Origin: Lachnospiraceae bacterium
Lineage (GTDB): Bacteria > Bacillota > Clostridia > Lachnospirales > Lachnospiraceae
Reading direction: 5' to 3'
Assembly: GCA_014239155.1 (NCBI GenBank)
Contig: JAAZZQ010000087.1
Location: 1-64,000, forward strand
DNA length: 64,000 nt
The notes beneath the pieces are model-generated. The model was given only the letters and a program-made list of their open reading frames with translations. It was not told the origin of the DNA and did not search any database. The position numbers and the translations under genes were made by a program. Below, one piece after another: positions 25,654 through 35,450 of this stretch; positions within the stretch are counted from its first letter, which is position 1; each line of letters begins with the position of its first letter.

Positions 25654-26457
25654 TTACTGGGGCTGCTTTCCAATGTAAGCAAGGATACCACCATCAACAT
25701 ACAGTATATGTCCATTTACACCATTTGATGCCTCTGATGCAAGGAAAACAGCAGGACCGCCAAGCTCCTCCGCTTGCAACCATCTGTTTGCCGGTGTCTT
25801 TGCACAGATAAAAGTGTCAAATGGGTGTCTGCTTCCATCTGGCTGACGCTCGCGCAATGGTGCTGTCTGTGGTGTCTCAATATAGCCTGGTCCAATGCCG
25901 TTACACTGAATATTATATCCGCCATACTCAGAACAAATATTCTTTGTAAGCATTTTTAATCCGCCCTTTGCAGCCGCATATGCAGAGACTGTCTCACGAC
26001 CAAGTTCTGACATCATAGAACAAATATTGATAATCTTACCATGTCCCTTCTTAATCATAGAGGGAATTACTGCCTTTGATACGATAAACGGCGCATTTAA
26101 GTCAACATCAATCACCTGTCTAAACTCTGCCGCTGTCATCTCACACATAGGGATTCTCTTGATAATACCTGCGTTATTTACCAGAACATCAATTACGCCG
26201 ACTTCCTTCTCAATCGCAGCAACCATTTCATTTACAGCATCTTCGTTTGTGACATCACACACATAACCATGTGCGTCAATCCCTTCTTCTTGATATGCCG
26301 CCACGCCTTTATCCACAAGCTCCTGCCTAATATCATTAAATACAATTGTTGCGCCTGCATTTGCCATTGCCTTTGCAATAGCAAATCCAATGCCATAAGA
26401 TGCGCCTGTCACAAGAGCAATTTTGCCTTCCAGTGAAAACGGATTTGTATTTGCCAT
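25654..26457 (-). CDS. SDR oxidoreductase, gluconate 5-dehydrogenase/KduD-like
   Basis: A 267-residue classical short-chain dehydrogenase: TGASYGIG cofactor loop, NNAGI, catalytic Ser in ICSMMSELG and YAAAK. The GPGYIETPQTAPLR segment matches gluconate 5-dehydrogenase and 2-dehydro-3-deoxygluconate 5-dehydrogenase relatives. In this operon it could interconvert a 5-keto-hexonate or 2,5-diketo-3-deoxygluconate with KDG, letting unsaturated uronates enter the route. Specificity is inferred from context. AGGAGG precedes the start. Confidence 0.85.
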   Translation of the reverse strand: MANTNPFSLEGKIALVTGASYGIGFAIAKAMANAGATIVFNDIRQELVDKGVAAYQEEGIDAHGYVCDVTNEDAVNEMVAAIEKEVGVIDVLVNNAGIIKRIPMCEMTAAEFRQVIDVDLNAPFIVSKAVIPSMIKKGHGKIINICSMMSELGRETVSAYAAAKGGLKMLTKNICSEYGGYNIQCNGIGPGYIETPQTAPLRERQPDGSRHPFDTFICAKTPANRWLQAEELGGPAVFLASEASNGVNGHILYVDGGILAYIGKQPQ

Positions 26458-26506
26458 ATTCTTTCCTCCTAAATTTAAGTGAATTTAAAATAACATTATT
26501 TTATTG

Positions 26507-27541
26507 TTAGCGCTGTACACGCCCTGAAGCATCACCGCCTGCAAGTGTTTCCACTTCTTTTCTTGACACCAAGTTAAAATCTCCAGGAATTGTGTGTTTC
26601 AGTGCAGATGCCGCCACGCCAAATTCCAATGCAGCCTTAAAATCCTTGCCATCTAGCAATCCACAAATCACGCCGCCCGCAAAGGAATCGCCGCCGCCAA
26701 CACGGTCTACAATTGGATGAATACTGTATTCTTTTGAATGATAAAACTCTTTTGTATCTCTGGAATAGATACATGCAGACCAGCCATTGTCAGATGCGGA
26801 ATGACTTACTCTAAGAGAAGAAATACAGTACTCAAAGTTGTAATCTGCTACCATCTGCTCAAAAATAGACTTATAACCCGCAAGCTCAAGGTCTCCACTT
26901 GTCACATCTGTATTGCCTGGCTTATATCCTAATACAAGCTCTGCATCTTCTTCATTTCCAATGCAAACATCAACATATTGCATCAAATTTTTCATAATTT
27001 TCTGCGCCTTCTCCGAAGACCATAATTTCTTTCTAAAATTCAAATCCACAGATACCTTTACGCCATGTTTTTTCGCTGCCTTTAAAGCTTCCTCTGTCAG
27101 CACCGCCGCCGAATCAGATACTGCTGGTGTAATTCCTGTAAAATGGAACCAATCAACTCCCTCAAAAATCTTGTCGAAGTCAAAGTCCGCTACAGTTGCG
27201 GTAGAGATTGATGAGTGTGCTCTGTCATACACAACCTTGGAAGGTCTCATTGCAGAGCCAGATTCCAGATAGTAAATCCCTAGACGCTCCCCGCACTTTG
27301 CAATGTCCTGTGTTCCCACACCATACTTTCTCAGCGCAGCAATCGCGCACTCTCCCAGCTCATTGTCAGGAACTGCTGTCACAAAGCTTGCATTGTGTCC
27401 ATAATTTGCCAGCGACACAGCCACATTTGCCTCACCGCCTCCATAGTTGATGTCAAACTCGTCTGCCTGAATAAACTTCTCGTTGTTTGGTGTAGAGAGT
27501 CTTAACATAATCTCTCCCATTGTTACTACTTTTTTTGCCAT
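26507..27541 (-). CDS. kdgK: 2-keto-3-deoxygluconate kinase (PfkB family)
   Basis: A 344-residue PfkB sugar kinase with the N-terminal GGGEANVAVSLA motif and the C-terminal catalytic motif DRVGGGDSFAGG. It phosphorylates KDG to KDPG, bridging altronate dehydratase and KDPG aldolase encoded on either side. The start is ATG 27541 (MAKKVV): GGAGGA is nine bases upstream, whereas the longer frame's ATG touches it. Confidence 0.9.
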   Translation of the reverse strand: MAKKVVTMGEIMLRLSTPNNEKFIQADEFDINYGGGEANVAVSLANYGHNASFVTAVPDNELGECAIAALRKYGVGTQDIAKCGERLGIYYLESGSAMRPSKVVYDRAHSSISTATVADFDFDKIFEGVDWFHFTGITPAVSDSAAVLTEEALKAAKKHGVKVSVDLNFRKKLWSSEKAQKIMKNLMQYVDVCIGNEEDAELVLGYKPGNTDVTSGDLELAGYKSIFEQMVADYNFEYCISSLRVSHSASDNGWSACIYSRDTKEFYHSKEYSIHPIVDRVGGGDSFAGGVICGLLDGKDFKAALEFGVAASALKHTIPGDFNLVSRKEVETLAGGDASGRVQR

Positions 27542-27647
27542 GATTATCATTCCTCCATTTATTTATTGTCCTCAAAGGCCGCCTAATCAAAACCCTTGAA
27601 AATGTAACAGTTCAGACAAGCTGACCTGTTACTTGAAAATACAATTG

Positions 27648-29129
27648 TTACAGTGTTACACCCTGCTTAAAAATTGCCATATCATGAAATCCTGCAAGTT
27701 CGCTTTTCACTTCCTTGCCGGAAGCGACTGCCACAACCTCATCAAATAACCGTTGCCCTGTCACGTCCAAACGTTCTCCTTCTGCAACAACCCCAGCATT
27801 AAAATCAATCCAATTGTCTTTTTTGCCTGCAAGGTTTGAGTTACTTGAAATTTTCATTGTTGGCACTGGACATGCAAACGGTGTACCGCGCCCTGTTGTA
27901 AACAGTACAATATGTGCACCACTCGCTGCAAGTGCTGTCGCTGCCACAAGGTCATTTCCAGGTGCACTTAATAGATTCAGCCCTGGAGTCTTTACAGTCT
28001 CCCCATAGGCAAGCACACCCTTTACAATCGCGGTCCCCGACTTCTGTGTACAGCCAAGCGACTTATCCTCTAATGTGGAAATACCACCTTTTTTATTGCC
28101 CGGTGAAGGGTTCTCGTAAATTGTTTGATTATGGCTTTTAAAATAATTCTTAAAATCATTAATTAGGTCAACTGTCTTGTGAAACAATTCCTCATTCGCG
28201 CAGCGGTTCATAAGAATCGTCTCCGCACCAAACATTTCTGGAACTTCCGTGAGAATCGTTGTTCCCTTCTTGCTAATAAGAATGTCAGAAAAACGCCCCA
28301 CAGTAGGATTTGCTGTAATCCCTGAGAATCCATCACTACCACCGCACTTCATGCCAATGACAAGCTTAGAAACACTGATTGGCTCCCTTTGGAACGATGC
28401 AGCATACTTTGCAAGCCCCTTTACAATCTCGACACCCTCAGCAATCTCGTCATCACTTTCCTGTGCCACCAGAAATTTCACCCTGTTAGGATTTATCTCT
28501 CCTAAATACTCTTTTAATACATCAATGTTACTGTTCTCACAGCCAAGTCCAAGCACCAGCACACCGCCTGCGTTGGGGTGCTGAATTAAATTTGCAAGAA
28601 TCTGTCTTGTATGTTCCTGATCGTCTCCCATCTGAGAACATCCATATGGATGGGGAAAAGCACACACTGCCTCAATATTTTCTTGCACAAGCCCTTGCGA
28701 AAGCGCTGCAATCTTGCTTGCCACATTGTTCACGCAACCAACTGTAGGGATAATCCAAATTTCATTTCTTACGCCAACTTTGCCATTTTCACGATTATAT
28801 CCCATAAAAGTAACATCTTCGGTAACTTTTTCCTCGGCAAGTTCTGGCTCATAACTGTAATCCAGCAAATCGCCTAGTCCTGTCTTTAAATTATGCGTAT
28901 GAATCCAATCGCCTTTTTTTACAGCAGAAGTTGCATTTCCAATGCGAAAACCATATTTGACCACTGGAGTGCCCTCCGCAATATCCACAAGCGCAAATTT
29001 ATGTCCTGCTGGAATTTCCGCGGTCGTTGTCACTTCTGCGTCACCCACGCGCACTGTAGTGTTTGCTGGAAGCACGTCCAACGCCACAGCTACATTATCA
29101 TTTTCATTAATTTTTATAAAATTTGCCAT
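27648..29129 (-). CDS. uxaA: Altronate dehydratase
   Basis: A 493-residue UxaA-family protein with a small N-terminal SAF-type domain (about 1-90) and a large C-terminal catalytic region with conserved Cys and His positions (GCSQMGDD, GLGCENSN, KCGGSDGFSG). It dehydrates D-altronate to 2-keto-3-deoxygluconate. It lies 24 bases after uxaB and 106 bases before kdgK. The fused SAF plus catalytic layout is the full-length form. Confidence 0.93.
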   Translation of the reverse strand: MANFIKINENDNVAVALDVLPANTTVRVGDAEVTTTAEIPAGHKFALVDIAEGTPVVKYGFRIGNATSAVKKGDWIHTHNLKTGLGDLLDYSYEPELAEEKVTEDVTFMGYNRENGKVGVRNEIWIIPTVGCVNNVASKIAALSQGLVQENIEAVCAFPHPYGCSQMGDDQEHTRQILANLIQHPNAGGVLVLGLGCENSNIDVLKEYLGEINPNRVKFLVAQESDDEIAEGVEIVKGLAKYAASFQREPISVSKLVIGMKCGGSDGFSGITANPTVGRFSDILISKKGTTILTEVPEMFGAETILMNRCANEELFHKTVDLINDFKNYFKSHNQTIYENPSPGNKKGGISTLEDKSLGCTQKSGTAIVKGVLAYGETVKTPGLNLLSAPGNDLVAATALAASGAHIVLFTTGRGTPFACPVPTMKISSNSNLAGKKDNWIDFNAGVVAEGERLDVTGQRLFDEVVAVASGKEVKSELAGFHDMAIFKQGVTL

Positions 29130-29153
29130 GTTTTATTCCCTTATTTTAAAATA

Positions 29154-30617
29154 TTAAAAATTCTTCTCAATCGCCTTTCTCATGCCAAGTGTCCTAATGT
29201 CTTCCAGATAAGCGGTCACTGCATCTGTAAGTCCCGCTACCTGTGTCAAATCCTGACCATGAAAATCCACATTGCTCAGATATGCCTGTACAAACTCTGC
29301 GGAAGGTTTTGCGCTGTTTGTAGCAAAAAATTCCAAAACTGCCATATCATCCATAATATTGTATTCCTGGCTATCTCTGTGACCTATCAATGCCTTCTCA
29401 CGAATCTCATTTCCTGTATAAAATGCCATCAAAGCTGCGATAGAAAAAGTCAGATGCTTTGGCAATTCTCCTTTTCTCTCCACATAGCCAAGCAAGGAAG
29501 GCATACATCTTGCCCGCCACTTAGACACTGAGTTTAATGAAATAGAAAGTAATGCATGTTTAATGTATGGATTTCTAAATCTTCCATCCACCGCCTCTGC
29601 AAAGTCAAGCAAATCCTGTTTTGGCAAATCCAGCGTTGGAATCACTTCATCATAGATGGTTTTATGCATAAAGTCGCCAATCATTGCATCTTCCATAGAC
29701 TCTTTTACATAGTCATTTCCAGCCAGATAAGAAGCGAGGACAAAAGAAGTATGTGCGCCGTTTAAAATACGAACTTTTCTCTGTTTATAAGGCTTCTGAT
29801 TGTCTGTAAAAATTACAGGGCAGCCTGCATCTGGAAGCGGAAATTCCTTGCTAATATCTTTTTCACTCTCAATCACCCACAGGCCAAATGGTTCTGCTGT
29901 CACCACAATATTATCTCTGTAACCAAATTCTTCCCAGAGCGCCTCTGCGTCATCTCTTGGGTATCCTGTAACAATGCGGTCAACCAAAGTTGATGTAAAG
30001 ACACATACATCATTCAGCCAAGTAAGAAATCCTTCCTCAAGATTCCAAAGCTTTGCAAACTGGACAACACACTCTTTTAGATGAATTCCATTGTCATCTA
30101 TCAATTCTACCGGTAGAATTACAAGTCCTTTGTCTGCTGCACCATGAAAATGCGTATATCTTGTATAAAGGAATTTACAGAGCTTACCCGGATATGTTTT
30201 TGGCGGTTCATATTCAAATTTGTCGGAATCATCAAAAACAATCCCTGCTTCTGTTGTGTTCGATACAATATATCTCAGGGAATCCAATGTAGCATATGCA
30301 CTGTATTTCGCATACTCGTCATAGGCATCCACCACATCTGCGACACTTGTCACAACTCTCTTAATCACTTTTGGTTCCCCGTCAACAATTCCTCTAAGGC
30401 ATACCGTATACTGGCAATCCTGATCGTGGAACATATTTAGGATTCCAGCGCCATCAATTGGTTTCACCAATACAATGTCGCCATCAAACTTTCCAGCTTC
30501 ATTTGCGATGTCAATAAAATAGTCAACAAATGCACGTAAGAAGTTTCCCTCGCCAAACTGAAGTACTTTAATAGGTCTTTGTTTTTTTTCGGTCTTTGCC
30601 GCATTTAATAATTCCAT
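29154..30617 (-). CDS. uxaB: Tagaturonate reductase (altronate oxidoreductase)
   Basis: A 487-residue mannitol-dehydrogenase-family protein with an N-terminal NAD-binding start (KVLQFGEGNFLRAF) and the family segment KVRILNGAHTSFVLASYLAG. It reduces tagaturonate to altronate. It is first in the operon, behind a clear promoter, with AGGAG before the ATG. No uxaC isomerase gene is in the window, so the first isomerisation must be encoded elsewhere. Confidence 0.93.
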   Translation of the reverse strand: MELLNAAKTEKKQRPIKVLQFGEGNFLRAFVDYFIDIANEAGKFDGDIVLVKPIDGAGILNMFHDQDCQYTVCLRGIVDGEPKVIKRVVTSVADVVDAYDEYAKYSAYATLDSLRYIVSNTTEAGIVFDDSDKFEYEPPKTYPGKLCKFLYTRYTHFHGAADKGLVILPVELIDDNGIHLKECVVQFAKLWNLEEGFLTWLNDVCVFTSTLVDRIVTGYPRDDAEALWEEFGYRDNIVVTAEPFGLWVIESEKDISKEFPLPDAGCPVIFTDNQKPYKQRKVRILNGAHTSFVLASYLAGNDYVKESMEDAMIGDFMHKTIYDEVIPTLDLPKQDLLDFAEAVDGRFRNPYIKHALLSISLNSVSKWRARCMPSLLGYVERKGELPKHLTFSIAALMAFYTGNEIREKALIGHRDSQEYNIMDDMAVLEFFATNSAKPSAEFVQAYLSNVDFHGQDLTQVAGLTDAVTAYLEDIRTLGMRKAIEKNF

Positions 30618-30668
30618 ACTATTATCTCCTATTATTTTTTATTGGCTGTTCTGTACAGCACAACTTTT

Positions 30669-30684
30669 TTGTAAGTGCTTACAA
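30669..30684 (-). promoter_or_regulatory. cre/LacI-type operator of the uronate operon
   Basis: TTGTAAGTGCTTACAA is a 16-bp palindrome around a two-base centre. It starts six bases downstream of the -10 box, over the expected transcription start. It matches the CcpA cre pattern except at the central CG and also fits LacI-family sites, so repression is likely. Confidence 0.7.
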
Positions 30685-30689
30685 TATGC

Positions 30690-30718
30690 ATTTTAAATCC
30701 TTTTTGCCAATAAGTCAA
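30690..30718 (-). promoter_or_regulatory. Sigma-A promoter of the uronate operon
   Basis: On the minus strand TTGACT (30713-30718), exactly 17 bases and TAAAAT (30690-30695). The start codon of uxaB is 73 bases further on. Confidence 0.8.
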
Positions 30719-30731
30719 CTATATTTTGTAT

Positions 30732-30773
30732 ACTTTTATGGTCTATTTTTCACTTTTATGCCTCACTTTTATG
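30732..30773 (-). promoter_or_regulatory. Three direct repeats upstream of the uronate promoter
   Basis: ACTTTTATG occurs at 30732-30740, 30752-30760 and 30765-30773 (CATAAAAGT on the coding strand), at 20- and 13-bp steps, ending 14 bases upstream of the -35 box. This is where an activator, for example AraC-type, would bind. Confidence 0.5.
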
Positions 30774-30793
30774 AAAACAGTTACATTCGCGCT

Positions 30794-31954
30794 TTAATGT
30801 TCTATTCGCTGCCGAATTTTATCAAAGGTTTTCCACCGTCCCATTCGCTCCTGTCGGTCTTTTGCAAGGACTTCTATCATAAATCCACCAATTTCCCAAA
30901 ACACACGTTTTGTTTCCTCATTCATCGCGGAATACTCCTGCATAATTGTATGCAGTCTTCTGGCAAACTCTCCACCCTTAACATTCTTCAAATCTGTCAG
31001 TGTCTTTGCCTCTGTAATTTCTATCAATTTAAAAAGACTTTCAATAAAATCGCCAACTTGCTCTACTCCCAACGCAAAAATCCAGTTGTTAATGCGGTCA
31101 TAAAGTTCTTTTCGCTTTGGCTGCGAAACCTCCGAGCGCTCAAAATGGTCCCCCTCAACACACCAAGAGAAACAAATATGCTGCTGCACACCAATTTCTG
31201 TGCTTTTAATCAGTTCATAATCCTCTTTCTGTTCCATTAACATTCCCACAAAAGATTCGTCCGGTACAATCTTTAAAAGCTTGTCCTTCACGCCATCATA
31301 GTCTAATGTCTGCATAAAATCTGGTCGAAATCCTGGTCCGTCCATATTGTAGATTTTGCCAATTCTATGTTTCACACTTTCCTCGCAAGTCATTGCCGCG
31401 TACATTGCCAGATTACCGCCCTTAGAATGCCCTCCTAGATAAAATCTAAGATTCCTTTTTCTGGCGAGAAGCTTTGCCACTTGATGCACATACTCTGTAC
31501 TTCTTAGCTGTGCGCCCACCGGCGTGCGATACGCCATATAAAAATCCTCTTTCCAGCCAATCAGCGCATCATCTGTTCCCCGAAACGATAAAAATGTATC
31601 ACCATTTCCTAGCAAGAAAGTTACTGCACAAAACTGTACTCCTTCGTCTGCGTTCATCTCCTCCACCAAAAAATTTGCTTTGGTATTTCGGTATCTACGC
31701 GAAAATGCCACTTTATAAAAAAGCTCCCGATTCTTTTCTAGCTCCCACTTGACGGATATAAAATGATGCCAGTCCATTCGCTGCGCCACATCACACAGCA
31801 TAATAGCTGGCATATTCTCATCAATTCTTGGAACAATCCCATCAAAAATAAAATAAGAAAGATGGGAAAACACAAGCCCATCTATCTCACAAAAAGGTTT
31901 TTCCGTAAAGGTAAAACCGCCAAATTCATAAACATATGAAATAATATCTCCCAT
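30794..31954 (-). CDS. DUF2974 (Mbeg1-like) lipase-fold protein, 386 aa
   Basis: A soluble alpha/beta-hydrolase. LSFRGTDDALIGWKEDF, the elbow GGHSKGGNLAMYAA with the probable nucleophile Ser, and YNMDGPGF are the DUF2974 signature. Such proteins are widespread in Firmicutes; their substrate is unknown. The start is ATG 31954, with GGAGG six bases upstream; the longer frame would use TTG. It stands behind a hairpin that separates it from the DUF3810 gene. Confidence 0.88.
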   Translation of the reverse strand: MGDIISYVYEFGGFTFTEKPFCEIDGLVFSHLSYFIFDGIVPRIDENMPAIMLCDVAQRMDWHHFISVKWELEKNRELFYKVAFSRRYRNTKANFLVEEMNADEGVQFCAVTFLLGNGDTFLSFRGTDDALIGWKEDFYMAYRTPVGAQLRSTEYVHQVAKLLARKRNLRFYLGGHSKGGNLAMYAAMTCEESVKHRIGKIYNMDGPGFRPDFMQTLDYDGVKDKLLKIVPDESFVGMLMEQKEDYELIKSTEIGVQQHICFSWCVEGDHFERSEVSQPKRKELYDRINNWIFALGVEQVGDFIESLFKLIEITEAKTLTDLKNVKGGEFARRLHTIMQEYSAMNEETKRVFWEIGGFMIEVLAKDRQERMGRWKTFDKIRQRIEH

Positions 31955-31968
31955 AACAATCCTCCACA

Positions 31969-31999
31969 ATACCAGCGCCTACAAATAAGGCGCTGGTAT
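31969..31999. terminator. 12-bp perfect hairpin between DUF3810 and DUF2974 genes
   Basis: ATACCAGCGCCT (31969-31980) pairs perfectly with 31988-31999 around a 7-base loop. T5 follows on the plus strand. On the minus strand the next bases are the DUF2974 ribosome binding site, so it may act as a leader structure or weak terminator. Confidence 0.55.
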
Positions 32000-32003
32000 C
32001 TTT

Positions 32004-33203
32004 TTAATACAGTTCTCCATCATAGTATGTCAAAAGCAAGCCCACAACATTATTATATTGAAGCACTCCTTCCTCCACACCATTTAACTTTAATGTCACA
32101 TCCATCAGTGTATTAGAAACTTTTTTTACAGTAGACGTCTTTACTACTGCTTTTTTCTCCACAGTCTGCCATTCTTCTTTTGACAGAAAAATATTATCTT
32201 CTGCCACCCCATCACTGATTCTCACATGTCTTCTATAGGTACTCTGGTTCTTTCCAATTGCCTCATAAAAATCACTATTGACATAACTAAGTACACTTAA
32301 ATATCCGCAATATTGCAAGAATGGATCGTCAGAATGGATACAAGCCAAAAAGCCAATCATATTTGCATCATCTTCATAGATAAAACCCTTTGTATGCGCA
32401 AGCTCATGGCAAATTGTTGGCGCTACATTTGTGATATACATTACAGAATTAATATTTGCTTCCATAGAAAATGGAAAGTAGTAACCCATTATGTACTGCT
32501 GGCTAAAAAATTCAGAAAAACTTAGATACTTTGGTGTAACATAAAATCCCGCCAACTGGTCGTATTCTTCTCCAAGTTTCATCATTGCCTGCCGCGAAGC
32601 TTCAACTAAATCCCCATCATAATAAGCATCTCCACTGTCATCATGAACAATTCGTTTTTCCAGCTCATTACATTTTTCAACAATATAATCTCTTAAAATT
32701 GCCAGCTCTCTCTTTGTGTATTTCTTTTCGCTTGTTGTCTGTGTCACTGCATGATTTGAATTGCTAACGACCATTCTATCTGACACAGTTTCATCCACCA
32801 GATATTTTTCAGCAAAACTGGAACTATGATACAAAATAAAGCAATTGAAAGTCATCACATAACATACGCACAACACAGTCCATGCATAAAATTTACCAAA
32901 ACTGCTAACTATCTTCTGAAATTTTCGTTTGCAGCTAAGATTTAATATCCCAAAACCAATGCCAAACAAGGTAATTCCTACCGCTAGAATCAGCATAATT
33001 TCACCGATACTAAATGGTATTTTACTTGTGAGACGCGCATAAGTATTCAGCCAGACAGGAAAAATATTTTTGATATACCAGTCGCTGAATGCCACACTTC
33101 TCCACGACGCAATATTGAGTCCTACAACACCTCCCACTCCAACAGCAAACATAATTTTGTGCACTTTGACTCTTCGATTCGTATTTTTCTCATCTTTTTC
33201 CAT
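32004..33203 (-). CDS. DUF3810 membrane protein with HExxH motif, 399 aa
   Basis: Three membrane helices lie near the N-terminus (about 18-36, 68-92, 105-125), then a large outside domain with ICHELAHTKGF near residue 264 (HExxH) and later DDAN. This is the DUF3810 layout, a probable zinc metallopeptidase acting outside the membrane. GGAGGG precedes the start. It lies 111 bases downstream of hflX on the same strand. The substrate is unknown. Confidence 0.85.
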   Translation of the reverse strand: MEKDEKNTNRRVKVHKIMFAVGVGGVVGLNIASWRSVAFSDWYIKNIFPVWLNTYARLTSKIPFSIGEIMLILAVGITLFGIGFGILNLSCKRKFQKIVSSFGKFYAWTVLCVCYVMTFNCFILYHSSSFAEKYLVDETVSDRMVVSNSNHAVTQTTSEKKYTKRELAILRDYIVEKCNELEKRIVHDDSGDAYYDGDLVEASRQAMMKLGEEYDQLAGFYVTPKYLSFSEFFSQQYIMGYYFPFSMEANINSVMYITNVAPTICHELAHTKGFIYEDDANMIGFLACIHSDDPFLQYCGYLSVLSYVNSDFYEAIGKNQSTYRRHVRISDGVAEDNIFLSKEEWQTVEKKAVVKTSTVKKVSNTLMDVTLKLNGVEEGVLQYNNVVGLLLTYYDGELY

Positions 33204-33314
33204 ATTTTTCCCTCCGGCAAATGCCTTTATCTACAACTTGTTATTTATATTAACATATTATTATGTTAAAAATATAAATAAATTGTTAACATTCGCCAAA
33301 GTGAATTTTCTTTT

Positions 33315-34589
33315 TTATTGCTGTTTTACCCAAAACTGTTCATATCGTGCCGCGTCAACACGACTTACATTTGTCTCCATATATACACCATTCTCACGAT
33401 ACTCTGTACAATATACAACAGCATTGTTGTTAAAATAAGACACTAAATCCCCCCGCTCATATGGAATGATAAAGGAACAATCCTGATAACCTGCGGACAG
33501 TTTGCCTGTGATAAGCGCAGTCAATGTCTCTATCCCGCTACACGATTTCGCAGACAAATACAGTCTGTCCTCCCCTTGCACTGCCGCAAATTCTCCCATT
33601 CCACACAAATCTGCCTTATTGAACGCATAAATCATAGGAATTTTTTCTGCGCCAAGGTCCTTCAAAGTGTCCTCTGTCACTCGAATATGCTCCATATAGT
33701 TTTCATCAGAATAATCAATTACCTGCACAAGCAAATCTGCCTCTCGAACTTCCTCCAATGTGGAGCGAAATGCCTTCACTAAATTATGTGGCAGATTAGA
33801 GATAAACCCCACGGTATCTGATAGCAAAAAAGCATTTTTATCCGTGGGCGCAATTCTTCTAACCGTTGTGTCAAGTGTGGCAAACAGCATATCCTCCTCA
33901 TAGACTTTCTTTTCTTCATCTTTAGCATATGCGGATAGCATAGCGTTCATGATAGTTGATTTTCCAGCATTTGTATATCCTACTAGAGCAACTCTAGGAA
34001 TGCCCGATTCCGCTCTTTTTTTGCGCTGTGTTTTTCGCTCCTCTACAATATTCTCCAACTCCCGCCGCATTGTTGTAAGGCGTTGCTCTAGTTTCCGCCT
34101 GTCCAACTCTAGCTTTTTCTCACCAGCTCCTTTATTACTCATCGCACCGCTGGCGCCACCTTGCCTCGACAGAGCGTCATGAAGCCCAACCAGTCTTGGC
34201 AGCATGTATTGTAGCCTTGCCACCTCAACCTGCAACTTTGCTTCCCTTGTCTTTGCCCGCGCAGAAAAGATTTCCAGAATTAAAGTTGTTCTATCCATCA
34301 CTGCACAGCCTAATTCTCTACTAAGATTTCGAAGTTGAATTGGAGATAATCCATTGTCAAACACCACCATATCCGCCTCAAGAGCTTTCACCATCTCACG
34401 TACTTCCTGTACTTTGCCTGCACCAATATAAGTGGCAGCATTGGCGCTTTCCATATTCTGCTCCACACGCCCCACTGGTTCCATATTACATGCCTCTACC
34501 AAACTCACCATCTCATTCATAGCAAGCTCAAAATTCTGTCTCTTTTGGTTTGTCACAAGATTCATACCTACAATTAATACTTTGTCCAT
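33315..34589 (-). CDS. hflX: GTPase HflX
   Basis: A 424-residue HflX. It has the N-terminal domain with GAGKVQEVREMV and DRTTLILEIFSARAKTREAKLQVE, the Gly-rich linker, then a TRAFAC GTPase domain with GYTNAGKST (about 205), DTVGFI and NKAD. It binds 50S ribosomes and splits stalled or stressed 70S ribosomes. All G motifs are intact and length is normal. AT-rich non-coding DNA precedes it. Confidence 0.95.
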   Translation of the reverse strand: MDKVLIVGMNLVTNQKRQNFELAMNEMVSLVEACNMEPVGRVEQNMESANAATYIGAGKVQEVREMVKALEADMVVFDNGLSPIQLRNLSRELGCAVMDRTTLILEIFSARAKTREAKLQVEVARLQYMLPRLVGLHDALSRQGGASGAMSNKGAGEKKLELDRRKLEQRLTTMRRELENIVEERKTQRKKRAESGIPRVALVGYTNAGKSTIMNAMLSAYAKDEEKKVYEEDMLFATLDTTVRRIAPTDKNAFLLSDTVGFISNLPHNLVKAFRSTLEEVREADLLVQVIDYSDENYMEHIRVTEDTLKDLGAEKIPMIYAFNKADLCGMGEFAAVQGEDRLYLSAKSCSGIETLTALITGKLSAGYQDCSFIIPYERGDLVSYFNNNAVVYCTEYRENGVYMETNVSRVDAARYEQFWVKQQ

Positions 34590-35198
34590 ATATACCTCCC
34601 ACCTGTAAACTATCAGTAATCATTCCTAAGAAATTGTAAAAAAATAACATCACAGTAATTGCACAGAATACGTCTTTAAAAATACAAGTCAAAAATTTCA
34701 TTTTGACACCCGTGTGCATAAAAATACTAAATATTGATTTGTAAATTAATATTTAGTTGAGATATTCCATAGCTTAGAATAAATGCTTTCGCCACATTAA
34801 GGTTCGACCAAACAGCAAGGCGTATTACTACTATGTGTAATCAATACATTATATATAAATATGCTAAAAATACAATATACTGATTATAAAAAATTAAATT
34901 AACCAGCTCAACGAATTAACTTATTAATTTACAATTCCTAATCCAACAGGGCGCGAAATTCCAAACACAAGGTCCATATAGTTAGTATAATACTTTCATG
35001 AAAATATTTACATATATTTCTTTATTTTATTGTATATTAGTGTTTCTATTCAGTTACTGTTCACACAATATCACTTAGTTAAGACAAAATTCCAAAAAAA
35101 CAGGCTGAAAATAGATATGAGTTCTTCTGCGTTTTTCTTTTATTCTCAAACTTTTACAAGACCATAGTTTGGAAAATTTCTTAGCTTAACCAATTGTG
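34590..35198. other. AT-rich non-coding stretch
   Basis: No gene, RNA or clear promoter pattern is visible on either strand apart from the hflX ribosome binding site (GGTGGGAGG just upstream of 34589). It marks the transition from the conserved block into accessory DNA. Confidence 0.5.
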
Positions 35199-35363
35199 CT
35201 AGAGCGTGTTTGAAAAATGCTTTCTGTCGGATATGCATCACAGTTTGTGAGAGATTTGTGCCAAATGAAGAAGGCGTAGCGGGCTACGTCGACTGAATTT
35301 GACTAAATATCACGCAAAGTGGGGTGTATAGATGACAGGAATGATTTTCCAAACACGCTCTAG
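35199..35363. mobile_element. MITE type 1, complete copy (165 bp)
   Basis: The ends read CTAGAGCGTGTTTGAAAAAT and, inverted, CTAGAGCGTGTTTGGAAAAT, about 27 of 30 bases alike. CTAG lies at both borders. There is no coding capacity. Related ends occur at 60343 and 47910, and the pattern resembles the IS5-family ends in this window (GGACGTGYCTGAAAACT). It is a non-autonomous element of the IS5 type by inference. Confidence 0.7.
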
Positions 35364-35450
35364 TCAATTGCTCTATTTATTTACAATCAAAGTGATATGC
35401 CTTCACAATAAAGAAAGCTTTTTCTGGCAGCTAATTGGGAGGATACTGTC

